Shown piece by piece: positions 9,428 through 18,756 of a DNA stretch of 23,755 nt. Origin of the DNA: Welwitschia mirabilis. Taxonomy: Eukaryota > Gnetophyta > Gnetopsida > Welwitschiales. Positions within the stretch are counted from its first letter, which is position 1; the number at the start of each line of letters is the position of its first letter. The stretch lies in NCBI GenBank assembly GCA_051453625.1, contig JBOZIK010000001.1, positions 254,770,393 through 254,794,147 on the forward strand, in the 5' to 3' direction. The notes under the pieces are model-generated. The model was not told where the DNA came from and did no database searches. It worked only from the letters and a program-made list of their open reading frames with translations. Position numbers and translations under genes: made by a program.

Positions 9428-9546
9428 GCACAAACTCTAAATGTCTTAATTTTGGGCTCTTCTCAGATGATGCATTTAGGTCTAATTCACTACTTTGGAC
9501 TAGCTACAAAATCCATTGATCATCATTGAAACATAGACCTTCAACA

Positions 9547-9560
9547 ATCTCCCCCTTTTC
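9547..9560 (-). promoter_or_regulatory. Polypurine tract of element A
   Basis: The minus strand reads GAAAAGGGGGAGAT directly before the TGTTG of the 3' LTR. This is the plus-strand DNA primer site for reverse transcription. Confidence 0.88.
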
Positions 9561-9726
9561 AATGATGACAACACTTTTGTGAGACTTTAGAGATCGAGTA
9601 GCTAGTTACTCTTCCGGAATTTGTGCTATTGAGATTGATAGATACCTAAATATACAACTTCACAAAAGATTGTCTGTGTAGACATTTAATAGTAAGATGA
9701 TCGTGAANNNNNNNNNNTTGGACTTC

Positions 9727-9740
9727 ATTCTTCCCTTTTA
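9727..9740 (-). promoter_or_regulatory. Second, upstream polypurine tract of A
   Basis: The minus strand reads TAAAAGGGAAGAAT, about 170 bp upstream of the main tract and in the same sequence context (an AATGATGA-like word just before). Element B has the same arrangement. Repeated tracts of this kind are, from memory, a Sirevirus trait. Confidence 0.55.
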
Positions 9741-9912
9741 TCATTATTGAAAAACAATATAAAATTCATTGAAAAAAGTAGTTGATAGAGAAAAAGGAAA
9801 ATATATTTCATTATTTATAGAAGAGAGTTTACAAAAACTAGCAAATTTGAGGTATAATTAGATATGAATGATCAGCCAAGAAAATAGTATGAGATGAAGG
9901 AAGGGTAGAGAA

Positions 9913-10795
9913 CTAGTTAGAGGAGTCATCATGCTTAGAAGCTGTGTGTTGCGGTTCCTCTTCTACTTATCCACGTGAAATGTCTAGGCCACAGGCATAC
10001 AAATCTAAGACAATTCTGTGAACTTTCTTACGCAATTTGTCTGCAATGTGTTGAGCTCTCAGTGCAATCTCTTTAACCTCTAGAATTGTCTTCATCAGAT
10101 CTTCATTGCTCACTCGTCCTGTGCTTGTGCCTTCTTCAGTATGATGTTTCTTTTTGTGAGGAGGAGCAGGACCCACAATATCGAAGATGTTCATTTTTTA
10201 AGGAGTAAAGGCTAAGAGGCTTTGGCACTTTAACTAGCTCTTTATCTTTTTGTATCTCAAACTGATGATTTTCTAAGGTAGCTATAATCAAACCTCTAAA
10301 TGGCAAGTTGTTGTAGCTAGCACTAATGAATTGATTCATGTAGAACATGATATATTGGCACAAATTAATTTTTAACTCTAGTGTCAAGACAAAACAATAT
10401 ATACACACTGAGCGGAGATACTTCGTCTTTATGTCCATGTTTGGGTACCAAATTATGTGTAGAAATTGAAAACAAAACTCTAAACTTTTTGAGCTTGTTG
10501 GTAGGTATGTTGGCTCTCCATCCAAAATTTGTGACACAAAGTTCAAAAGTTAAGTTATCTTTGGAGACTGCCTCTTGCAATGAACTAGTAGACAAGATTT
10601 CTCCAAAGAAGACTTCATTTGGATAGCCAGTAACTGAAGAAATAGTTTATAGATCCACATCTACTCTTCTACCATACACTTTGGTTGTAAAACTCCATTT
10701 AATAGGGTTAAAAATGTCATTACAAAAGAACAAACGTACTATTCTGGTTGAAGCTTGAGTGAGGCTCTAAAACATACAACCATCGTTGTTATTAA
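9913..10795 (-). pseudogene. Envelope-like third ORF of element A, N-terminus deleted
   Basis: This is the third gene, between RNase H and the polypurine tract, on the element's strand. The best run (10546-10136) reads through LVPKHGHKDEVSPLSVYILF, VKINLCQYIMFYMNQFISAS and LPFRGLIIATLENHQF. The same blocks occur in element B and match the plant 'envelope-like protein' / 'putative plant transposon protein' family known from Sireviruses (PF20167, from memory). Upstream, another frame gives TGYPNEVFFGEI and SSLQEAVSK. After a stop and a new frame the tail (10194-9913) has APPHKKKHH, SNEDLMKTIL and an acidic end HDDSSN before the stop at 9913. It lacks about the first 75 codons seen in B, because RNase H sequence joins it directly near 10795. 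No signal peptide or clear membrane helix is visible. Function is unknown; 'envelope-like' is a positional name. Confidence 0.75.
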
Positions 10796-11200
10796 ATGTT
10801 GAACAGGATTTTTGGCGATATTAATTGCACTTGTGTTGTCACAGAAGAGTTTGATCAAATCTATCTTTACTCTAAAGTTTGTGAACATTTGTTTCATCCA
10901 TAAGAGCTGAGCACAACAAGCATCGACAACAATATATTTGGCCTTTGCTGTGGATAATGAAGTGGTGTTTAACTTCCTACTAACCCAGGACACTAAATAG
11001 TTTCCCATATAGAAGTAAACACCACTCATACTTTTTCGGTCATCCACCTGCCCAATCAGCATCACTATACCCTACTAGCTCTAACGTTGTGTCATAAGGG
11101 TACCAAAGGTCAAAGTGTTGAGTATTTTTAAGATACCAAAATATTCTCTTAGCACTAATTAAGTGAGATTCTTTTGGATCTGATTGATATTTAGGACAAA
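10796..11200 (-). pseudogene. RNase H of element A, C-terminus deleted
   Basis: This copia RNase H removes the RNA strand during reverse transcription. The frame ending at 11040 has LVGYSDADWAGG with the first catalytic aspartate. A frameshift leads to VDDRKSMSGVYFY, SWVSRKLNTTSLSTAKAKY and LFCDNTSAINIAKNPVQH. The helix that should read STAEAEY reads STAKAKY, so the catalytic glutamate is lost, while the D of CDN is kept. The domain stops right after NPVQH (about 10798). The K-H-I-D-I strand and the T-K-A-L end present in element B are missing and envelope-like sequence follows at once. Confidence 0.85.
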
Positions 11201-12250
11201 TCCTTACACTATGTGCTATGTCAGGTCTCCTTGTTGTAACATAGAAAAAGCTACCAATTAAACCTCTATATAGGTTTTGATCCACTTTATTTTCACTTAT
11301 ATCTTTGCTCAGTTTAGTGTTTATGGATAGAGGAGTTCTACTGTCTTTGCTATTCATTATGTTACACTTTTCCAAGACTTCTTGAATATATTTAGTTTGA
11401 TTGATAAAGATCCCATGATTTATTTGTTTAATTTGAAGGCCTAAAAAGAACTTTAACTCCCCTACTAGACTCATTTCAAATTCATTTTACATAAGGTTAG
11501 CAAAGTTTAAAGCAAGAGTTTCTTTCGTGGAGCCAAACACTATTTCATCTACATAAATTTGCACAATAAAAATGTTCTTATTATCTCATTTTATGAAGAG
11601 AGTAGGATCTGCATTACCTTTGGAAAACCCATTTCAAATAAGGAAGGAGGTTAATCTTTCGAACCAAGCTCTTGGAGTGTGCTTTAGATCATACAAAGCT
11701 TTGTTCAATTTAAAACCATAGTCAAGGTATTTATGATCCACAAATCCTGGAGATTGAGCAACATANNNNNNNNNNNNNNNNNNNNNNNNNNNNNNNNNNN
11801 NNNNNNNNNNNNNNNNNNNNNNNNNNNNNNNNNNNNNNNNNNNNNNNNNNNNNNNNNNNNNNNNNATTTATGATCCACAAATCCTGGAGATTGAGCAACA
11901 TAGACTTCTTTATTGATATATCCATTGTGAAATGCACTTTTTACATTCATTTGAAATAACTTCATTTTATGGTAGCATGCAAAAGCAAGTAACGTTTTAA
12001 TAGCTGCAAGCCTTGCTACTGGAGCAAAGGTTACACCACAATCAATTCCTTCTTGCTAACTATACCCTTGGGCTCCAATCTAGCTTTATTTTTGATGATA
12101 TTGCGATTCTCATTTGTTTGTTCTTAGATATACATTTGGTGCCTACTATGTGTTTCCCTTTGGGTGCTGGTACCAAATCCCAAATCTTGTTATGCTCAAA
12201 TGGGTTTAGCTCTTGTTGCATTACTAACATCTAAGACTCATCATGTTCAT
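11201..12250 (-). pseudogene. Reverse transcriptase of element A, catalytically dead
   Basis: This is copia RT (RVT_2 type). In order: a pre-RT linker (HPQEYILNNLDQGTTTRSGK at about 12375-12316), SWM..MQQEL and WDLVPAPKGKHIVGTK, then FAPVAR, then FQMNVKSAF (about 11955-11930), where the first catalytic aspartate is Asn (codon 11945-11947). EVYVAQSPGFVDHK follows, then a 100-N gap (11766-11865) between two identical 37-bp flanks, ALYDLKHTPRAWFERL, QIYVDEIVFGST (YVDD box changed to YVDE at 11546-11557), and the MSLVGELKFFLGLQI thumb. The last part (11474-11040) is one long open frame. Frameshifts and stops occur before it. Confidence 0.88.
11729..11902. repeat. Identical 37-bp sequences flanking an assembly gap
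   Basis: 11729-11765 and 11866-11902 are identical and border the 100-N gap exactly on both sides. Both encode the same RT segment. This is the signature of two contig ends that overlap but were not merged, so the gap is probably not real and 137 bp should collapse. Confidence 0.85.
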
Positions 12251-12503
12251 CCTCTCAGAAGGTCTTAGATTCTAAAGAGGATAAACAACATAAAAAACTA
12301 ACACTTATATTCTTTCCACTTCTAGTAGTTGTTCCTTGATCTAGATTATTCAGAATATATTCTTGAGGATGATCTCTCTCAATTCTCAAAGGAAGGGAGG
12401 TATGCTTTCGCAAGGAATCTATCTCATTTGACTTGGATGGTATTGATTCATTATGACTTCTAGAGATAGACATTTCATCACTATCGTCATAAGATTTATA
12501 AAC

Positions 12504-13520
12504 TTACACATCATCTTGATTTGAATCTTCTATTTTGACATGAATTGTTTCATCAACTCTATAAGTTGTTTTGTTAAAAACTTGGTATGCTTTATTACTC
12601 ATGGAATAGCCTGAGAATATTCCTTCATCAGCTTTGGATTCAAATTTGTTGGGTGTACCTATGTCTTTAAGAATTAGACATCTGCTTCCAAAAACTTTAA
12701 AGTACCCAACTGTGGGTTTCTTTATGTGCCACAACTCATATGGAGTTTTGTTGGTACTAGGCCTCAAAAACAACTTGTTGCTTATATAGCTAGACATACT
12801 GACAACTTTTGCCCAAAAATGCTAGGCAGAGATTGTTCATTTAACATGGTTATTGTCATTTCTATTAAGACCTTGTTTTTCGTTTCTGAAACCCCTTTTT
12901 GTTGGGGAGTTCTGGGTGTAAAAAGTTGATGTGAAATACCATTTGAATCACAGAATTCTTCAAATTTTCCATTCACAAATTCACCTCCTCTGTCAACTCG
13001 GATTCTTTTAATGGTATATCCCTTTTCATTTTGAACTCTTTTACATATCTTGACAAAGGCATCAAAAGCTTCATCTTTACTTATGAGGAAGGCTATTCAA
13101 GAGTAATTGAAAAGCCATCAATCATTACCAAAAAGTACCTTCTTCCCCAATACTCCTAGTTTGAGTAGGACCCACTAAATCCATGTGAATTAGATCTAGT
13201 GGTTTGATGGAAGTTGTGTTGGGTTTACTTTTGAAGCTTGACTTAATTAATTTGCCTTTTACACAAAACTCACATAATTTTGCCTTGGATATATTGATTT
13301 TGGGAATCCCTCTAATAATCTCTTTAGGTATGACATTGTGTAAATTCTTGAAGTTCATATTCCCAATCTCCTGTGCTACAAGTTCACATCATCTTCTTTA
13401 GCCAAGTAAGATCTCTCATGCATTTTATCATTACTCCTAATAACATACATGCACCTAGACCTGTTGCTTGTAAGAACTTTATTTGATCTAGCATTTTGAA
13501 CAACACACTTGTCTCAGGAA
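12504..13520 (-). pseudogene. Integrase of element A
   Basis: This is copia integrase, which inserts the cDNA into the genome. In order: a pre-integrase zinc region (about 13400-13270; DVNL then a degraded HRRLG, and KLCEFCVKGK with the paired cysteines); the core with IHMDLVGP (first D, codon 13179-13181), VDRGGEF (second D, 12992-12994) and TPQQKGVSETKNK (E, 12884-12886), giving a D-x35-E spacing; and a C-terminal SH3-like part at 12797-12504 (NKTPYELWHIKKPTVGYFKV, then FGSRCLILKD). All three catalytic acids remain. Reading frames break between the first and second aspartate and again before the C-terminal part, so it is not functional as it stands. Confidence 0.9.
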
Positions 13521-13679
13521 AAGGATACTACATTTCCTCTATCACATATTTGAGATATACTCAATAAGTCATGTTTTATCCTATTTACTAAATAGACATC
13601 ATGAATAGTGGGATGATCTTGGTTGGCTGCAACATATCCTTTACCAATGATGTACCCTTTACTGTTGTCCCCAGAGGTT

Positions 13680-14870
13680 ACTTCACCACTATTATATTTT
13701 TAAAAAGATAAGAGTAAATTCTTATCCCTTATCATATGTCTAGAACAACCACTATCAAGATACCATTTTGATTTTTTCTTGGTCCTTAAAAGCTGCATGA
13801 GCAAACATGGATGGCACTGAAAGTTTCTCGCCCATTGAAGATTAGTTTGCCTATTAGATTATTGGAGCAGGAATTGGGAAGTTTTTCTAATGAATCTAAT
13901 TCCATTATTAAAGCCAAAATAGAGGAATTTTTTGAAAGGGCAAATGAATTAAATGTCACCATTTTTACTGCAGTAATAACATTTTAGACTAGTTTTACCA
14001 AATGATTTATATTTGACACCGGGACCGAAAAATTGAAAAGTTGGAGTTTTACTCCTATAAATGCCCAACCCAAATTTATCATGAGGACTTTGACCGATGC
14101 CCAAGAGTTTGTTTAAATTTTCTTTCCCTCAAGTCAGATGACTTGCTATGTTCCTTGCATCTTGAAGCTCAAGCGCAGATTCAATTTTACAATAGGCATC
14201 TTTTAATATAATTTCTACTTCATCCATTGATTTTTGTAAGCAACATTTTTCTTACCTAGGTCTATATTAAGTTCATATAGGTTTTCGTAAGCCTCAAAAA
14301 GTTCATCATAATCATAGTCTAGGTTATCGCAATCGTAGAAGTCATTTTCAGAAGAAATGAATTCATTTTCGCATGAAAGCACATGTTTACCCTAAGCAGA
14401 AGAACTAGTGGCTACTCAACAACAATAGGTAGGAGAACTTACCTCATCCATTGTAGCTAAAAGTCCAAAGTCCAGCAATCCTTCATCACTTGATCCATCT
14501 TTATCGCAATTGTCATCCCATGTTGTCTTTAGCATCTTTTTTTCCTTTGAATTTTCCTTTGTTTTCCCTCCTTTTGTTTGCACACTTTGAAGCTACATGA
14601 CTAAAACTTTTACATTCATAACATTGTATGGAGGAATTGGAGTTCTTACCTTTATCATTCCCATGCTTGATAGGTCTTTTGCTCCTCTTCCTTCTCTTCT
14701 TTTTCTCAGAAATCTTTTAAAGTTCTTTGTCAAAAGTGCGGGATCTCCATCTTTATCTTCTTCACCTGAGGATTCTTCATCTTCTTCTTCACATGCCTTG
14801 AGAGCTATGCTCTGTGTTTTTGAAGTTTCATCTTCCAGGAGATTTGTTACCTCATATGTCATTAAGGAAC
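13680..14870 (-). repeat. Duplicate block of element A, copy 1 (gag C-terminus and protease)
   Basis: This is the second occurrence, in element order, of a 1.19-kb block also present at 14971-16157; the two match at roughly nine bases in ten by eye. In order it holds an acidic Gag segment (ACEEEDEESSGEEDKDGD), a basic FKRFLRKRREGRG stretch, a CCHC knuckle (14623-14582; C-x2-C-x4-H-x4-C complete), the coiled-coil region (DYDYDELFEAYENLYELNID), and the protease motif WYLDSGCSRHM with an intact D-S-G (13756-13748). Its right end abuts a 100-N gap. Confidence 0.8.
14582..14623 (-). pseudogene. CCHC zinc knuckle of Gag (copy 1), intact pattern
   Basis: CYECKSFSHVASKC fits C-x2-C-x4-H-x4-C exactly. 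This knuckle binds element RNA during packaging. It lies in a frame interrupted on both sides. Confidence 0.8.
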
Positions 14871-14970
14871 NNNNNNNNNNNNNNNNNNNNNNNNNNNNNN
14901 NNNNNNNNNNNNNNNNNNNNNNNNNNNNNNNNNNNNNNNNNNNNNNNNNNNNNNNNNNNNNNNNNNNNNN

Positions 14971-16157
14971 ACTTCACCACCATTATATTCTTGAAAAGAT
15001 GAAAGTAAATTCTTATCCCCTGTCATATCTCTAGAATAGCTACCATCAAGGTACCATTTTGATTTTTCTTGAGCCTTAAAAGCTGCATGAGTGAATAGGT
15101 ATGGGACAGTAATTTTTCTTACTTATTGAAGATTAGTTTTACTATTACGTTGTTGATGTTGGAATTGAGAAGTTTTTTTAACGAATCCGATTCCATTATT
15201 AAAGCCAAAATAAAGGGATTTTTTGAAAGGGCAAAAGAATTGATTGTGACCATTTTTATTGCAATAATGACATTTTAGGCTAGTTTTATCAAACGATTAA
15301 TATTTGATGCTATGACCAAAGAATTGAAAAGTTGGAGTTTTACTACTATAAATGCCCAACCCAGATTTATCACGAGGACTTTGGCTTATGCCCAAGAATT
15401 TTGTTTAGATTTTCTTTCCCTTGAGTCAAATGATTTGCTATGTTCCTAGCATCTTGAAGTTCAGGAGTCAAGGATTCAATTTTACGATGAGCATCTTTTA
15501 ATTTAATTTTTAATTCCTGCATTGATTGTTGGTAGGCAATATTTTTCTTACCTAGGTCTATATTAACTTCATATAGTTTTTCGTAAGCCTCAAATAGTTC
15601 ATCATAATCATAGTCTAATTCATTGCAATCATAGAAGTCATGTTCAGAAGAAATAAATTCATTTTCACATGAAAGCACATGTTCATTTTGAGTAGCAAAA
15701 CTACTGGCTATGAAACAACAATGGTTAAGAGAACTTATGTCATCTATTGTAGCTAGAAGCCCAAAGTCCAGTAATCCTTTATCACTTGATCCATCTTCAT
15801 TGCAATCGTCATCCCATGTGGACTTGGGGACCTTTTCTCCTTTGAATTTCCCTTTGTTGTCCTTCCTCTTGTTCCCTGAAGGTACATGACCAAAACCTTT
15901 ACATTCATAACATTGTATGGATGAATTGGAGTCTTACCTTTATCGTTTCCATGCTTGATAGGTCTTTTTGCTCCTCTTCCTTCTCTTCTTTTTCTGAGAA
16001 ATCTTTTGAAGCTCTTTGTTAAAAGTGCGAGATCATCATCTTCGTCTTCTTCACCTGAGGGGTCCTCATCTTCTTCTTTGCATGCCTTATGAGCTATGCT
16101 CTTTCTTTTTGGATTTATCTTCTAGGAGAATTGTTGCCTCATATGCCATTAAGGAAC
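14971..16157 (-). repeat. Duplicate block of element A, copy 2
   Basis: This is the first occurrence, in element order, of the block repeated at 13680-14870. The protease motif at its left end reads WYLDGSYSRDMTGD: the catalytic D-S-G has become D-G-S (15047-15039). The knuckle (15912-15871) reads CYECKGFGHVPSGN, with the last cysteine replaced by Asn. The left end of the block coincides with the 14871-14970 gap. Confidence 0.8.
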
Positions 16158-16774
16158 CTTTCAACTCTTCTATCTTCATTCAATCAATATCCTTGTTCTT
16201 CTTCAATGACAGTGATCTTGGGCCTAAATTTTGAAGTCAAGCTTCTAAGGTTTTTCCTGACTACTTGGTTTTCGCTAACTCTTTCACCCAGTCCCCACAT
16301 GCTGTTGACTATGTTACTAACTTTTGTAGTATATTCTATCACATATTGAGTCCCCTCCATTTTGATGTTTTCGAATTTCATGGTTAGGAGCTGTGGCTTG
16401 GTGTTTTTTACTACATTTGTTCCTTTATGAACAATTTTCAGAGTCTCCCACATATCTTGAGTAGTTATACATTGAACCACCCTATCATATTCTTCATTTG
16501 ATAGGGCACAAATGATTACATTTATTATCCTTACGTTGAGCTGATCCTTCCATTTATCATTTGGATTCCAATTGCTTCTTGATTTCATCAAGATGCCACA
16601 ATTGCTATCTACTATTGTTGGNNNNNNNNNNNNNNNNNNNNNNNNNNNNNNNNNNNNNNNNNNNNNNNNNNNNNNNNNNNNNNNNNNNNNNNNNNNNNNN
16701 NNAGCATAGTTTGATCCTGTGAAGAAAGGTGGTCTCGTTACAACTTGGCCTTTTGGGTAGCGTGAGGATGCCAT
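15370..16774 (-). pseudogene. Gag of element A
   Basis: This nucleocapsid precursor begins at ATG 16774, 52 bp after the primer site. The N-terminus reads TRPPFFTGSNYA, the usual start of Sirevirus/copia Gag (R-P-P-x-F-x-G-x-N-Y), then an 81-N gap (16622-16702). Next come CALSNEEYDRVVQC and DMWETLKIVHKGTN, then KFRPKITVIEE, the UBN2-type Gag core. A frameshift at about 16184 breaks the frame; the other frame continues MKIEELKGSLMAYEA. The C-terminal part holds an acidic stretch, a defective zinc knuckle (15912-15871), and a 102-residue open stretch 15678-15370 that is rich in Leu/Glu/Lys heptads (EAYEKLYEVNIDLGKKN onward) and looks like a coiled coil, a Sirevirus Gag feature. Confidence 0.88.
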
Positions 16775-16825
16775 ATTTCCTGGACCTGATAGAACACAAA
16801 AACACGAATAGATCTAGAGCAACTA

Positions 16826-16838
16826 GGCTCTGATACCA
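16826..16838 (-). promoter_or_regulatory. Primer binding site of element A (tRNA-iMet)
   Basis: The minus strand reads TGGTATCAGAGCC, complementary to the 3' end of plant initiator tRNA-Met, two bases after the 5' LTR end (CCTAACA-AT). It primes minus-strand cDNA. Confidence 0.92.
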
Positions 16839-17357
16839 ATTGTTAGGATTGTGTGACACCCTGAAAGGGGGGGGGGGTGAATATTTTCTAATTAAATCAA
16901 ACTGGAATAACCTTCTTGACATGAAAGATAATGGAACAGACAAACAGGAAGAAAGCAGAATACGACCAATAAGAATACACCAGAGATTTTATAGTGGTTC
17001 GGCCTTTTGCCTACTCCACTCTCAAAGGACAGCAACATGTTTCAGCCTCCTGGTTCCCTTAGCACTTCAAAGCTTACAAGACCCTTCCTTTAGGGTTGAC
17101 AGTTTCTTACAATATGCTTCTCTCAAGGGACTTAACAANNNNNNNNNNNNNNNNNNNNNNNACAAAATGATACACAGGGAGTTTGATGAAAAGAGAGTGC
17201 CTTAGAATGCATTGATCATCAGCTTGATAGTACAATAATTCAAAAGATAAAATTCTCAGATTCAAGAACAATAGCTTAGGGGAGTATACTTCCAGTAATA
17301 GATAACATAGAGTTACTGCATAACTAAGTGATCAGTTGCTGCAAGTGATGTTCTTCA

Positions 17358-17368
17358 CTTTTATACAG
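17358..17368 (-). promoter_or_regulatory. TATA box of the 5' LTR of A
   Basis: CTGTATAAAAG on the minus strand, about 220 bp downstream of the U3 repeat array. This is the likely promoter of element A when it was active. Confidence 0.65.
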
Positions 17369-17584
17369 GAGCTAACCAAAATATAGCTGTTGTTATCTTA
17401 AACAGTGGGCCCGTAGCATGAGTTGGTGTGCCATTAAAGCTCCATGATCATTGGACTCTGGAAATACGAAAGACAACATCCAGAATGACCATTTTTCTGC
17501 TCTAGCGTTAATCTAGATGTCCCTCTTATAATACTTGGTCCTATCAAAACTAGATACGATGTCGGATGTCCCCATTGATAACTC

Positions 17585-17819
17585 GGATGTCCCCATAAAT
17601 TGAGGCCGTGTACAGGGCCGGATGTCCTTGTTTCAAATTCGGACGCCCCTGTATGTTTTGCTTGCATATAGGGGCAAACATCCTAGTTTTAGTTCTGGAC
17701 ATCTCTGTATAATTTGGCCGCACACCAGGGCGGGCATCTCAGGATTAGATTAGGATGTCCCTATGCAATTGGGCTGCATACAAGGGCGGGCATCTCGATT
17801 TTAGATACAGACGTCTTGC
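17585..17819 (-). repeat. U3 tandem array, four units of about 56 bp (5' LTR of A)
   Basis: Four units begin at GGATGTCCCC (17585), GGACGCCCCT, GGACATCTCT and GGATGTCCCT, followed by a partial unit. The composition is the same as the five-unit array at 9135-9427. Confidence 0.8.
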
Positions 17820-17941
17820 TTAGCATAAACTCTGAATATCTCAATTTTGGGCTCTTCTTAGATAGTGCATTGAGGCTTGATTCGCTGCTCTGGATTGTCT
17901 ACAAAATCCATTGATCATCATTGAAACATAGACCTTCAACA

Positions 17942-17946
17942 TGGAC
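17942..17946. repeat. Target-site duplication of element A, right copy
   Basis: TGGAC, identical to 8353-8357. It continues into ATCC, so the site was a GGACATCC motif of the B LTR. Confidence 0.92.
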
Positions 17947-18270
17947 ATCCTAGTATTGTCAGACTACATACAAGGTAGATGTCCAGGTTTTATAGGGCAA
18001 ACGTCCTGGTTTCACAAAGCGGACGTCCCCATATTGACAGATTGCATATAAAGTCAAATGTCTCAGTTTTGTAGGGCAGGTGTTCCCATACTGTGTTCAT
18101 TCTTCAATATTCTCAGTTCTGTTTAGTTCTAGTAAGTTTGCCTCGTTCTATTGCCTTTCTTTAGTTTGCAAATATCTTCTTGATGACATTCCATGTTAAG
18201 ATTATTTAATAGGAGCTCTGGGTTCACTACTTTGGTCCATTAGTCATCATTGGAACACATTTGTCCAACA
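17947..18270 (-). repeat. 3' LTR of element B, proximal (U3) part
   Basis: This is the remainder of the B 3' LTR, ending TTGTCCAACA on the plus strand (TGTTGGACAA in element sense). It holds GGACGTCCCC and related words in a repeat of about 78 bp (one unit runs from TGGAC to 18019). CATTGGAACACA and CATTAGTCATCA near the end parallel the A LTR terminus. Confidence 0.88.
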
Positions 18271-18282
18271 ACCTTCCCCTTT
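18271..18282 (-). promoter_or_regulatory. Polypurine tract of element B
   Basis: The minus strand reads AAAGGGGAAGGT directly before the 3' LTR start, preceded by a TCATTGC context like that in A. Confidence 0.8.
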
Positions 18283-18744
18283 GCAATGATGACAACTTTA
18301 TGGGTTCTTGAACAAGGGAATCCAAAAGATTAATTGCAAATTGCTGTGCTCCCCCTGAAGTTGTGCTCTCTTTCAAAGCTTGAAAAGTATTCAAGGCACA
18401 TGCATCAGTTGAATCCCAACCCTCAATGTGCAAAGTCTAGTACCTAAAACATTGAGAGACAAGATTCCTGCAAAAAGACATACTTGCACAAAAGATATAT
18501 TTTGCAAGGAAGATATCTTAACTATCTTCAATAATAGCATAAGCTTGTGAAATACAATAGAAATGCAATACTAATTAGCTATAATTAGTTCATTAGATAT
18601 TAATGGAAACTAGAGTATTCATTGAAGAGGAATGAAGAACACATTTCGATTATTCAACAACCATTTTACTTAGAGAATCATTATTAAGCGAAGCAAATGA
18701 AAATTAAGTTCTATGACAAGTTATATAATTAAGTACACATGTTT

Positions 18745-18756
18745 TCTTCCCTTTTG
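18745..18756 (-). promoter_or_regulatory. Second, upstream polypurine tract of B
   Basis: The minus strand reads CAAAAGGGAAGA, about 470 bp upstream of the main tract and 130 bp after the envelope-like stop. It corresponds to 9727-9740 in A. Confidence 0.55.

Larger units (their letters stand above)
8358..9546 (-). repeat. 3' LTR of element A
   Basis: This LTR is 1,189 bp. On the plus strand it begins TGTTAGGACTG and ends CCTTCAACA. In transcript order it holds a U3 with five tandem units of about 56 bp (9427-9135), a TATA box (8892-8882), and an R-U5 part with the family-wide TTTATAGTGGTTCG segment (8513-8526) and the AGGGGGGTGAATAGGG block near its end (8382-8397). The 133- and 134-residue open frames inside it (8599-9000 and 9125-9529) are by-products of the repeats. 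Confidence 0.92.
8358..17941 (-). mobile_element. Complete nested Sirevirus-like Ty1/copia element A
   Basis: This full-length minus-strand element is 9,584 bp including gaps. Order: 5' LTR (17941-16841), PBS (16838-16826), gag (from 16774), protease, integrase, RT, RNase H, envelope-like gene (to 9913), polypurine tract (9560-9547), 3' LTR (9546-8358). LTR ends are TGTTG...TAACA and the flanks carry TGGAC on both sides. The Gag type, the long acidic and coiled Gag C-terminus, LTR length, the third gene and repeated polypurine tracts all point to the Sirevirus (Maximus/SIRE) lineage. The LTRs differ at roughly one base in eight by eye, so the insertion is old. It is defective: RT active-site changes, many stops, and a deletion between RNase H and the envelope-like gene. 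Confidence 0.93.
16841..17941 (-). repeat. 5' LTR of element A
   Basis: This LTR is 1,101 bp with a 23-N gap (17139-17161). On the plus strand it runs TGTTAGGATTG to CCTTCAACA. It aligns throughout with 8358-9546. Differences are a lengthened G-run at 16864-16876, loss of about 16 bp beside it, and one 56-bp U3 unit fewer. The TATA box is at 17368-17358. Confidence 0.92.

Noticed and set aside
8599-9529. Open frames of 133 and 134 residues (8599-9000 minus, 9125-9529 plus)
   Set aside because: Both lie in the 3' LTR of element A; the second is a translation of the 56-bp repeat units (repeating GRTSR/TRA-type words). They are not genes.
10381-10626. 81-residue plus-strand open frame
   Set aside because: It is the antisense shadow of the envelope-like gene of A, which is supported by homology to element B.
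13680-16157. Two haplotypes of the same locus placed in tandem
   Set aside because: About 10% divergence by eye is too high for alleles; a paralogous join or an old duplication fits better.
16826-16838. GGCTCTGATACCA as part of a tRNA gene
   Set aside because: Only the 3' acceptor segment is present; it is the primer binding site next to the LTR.
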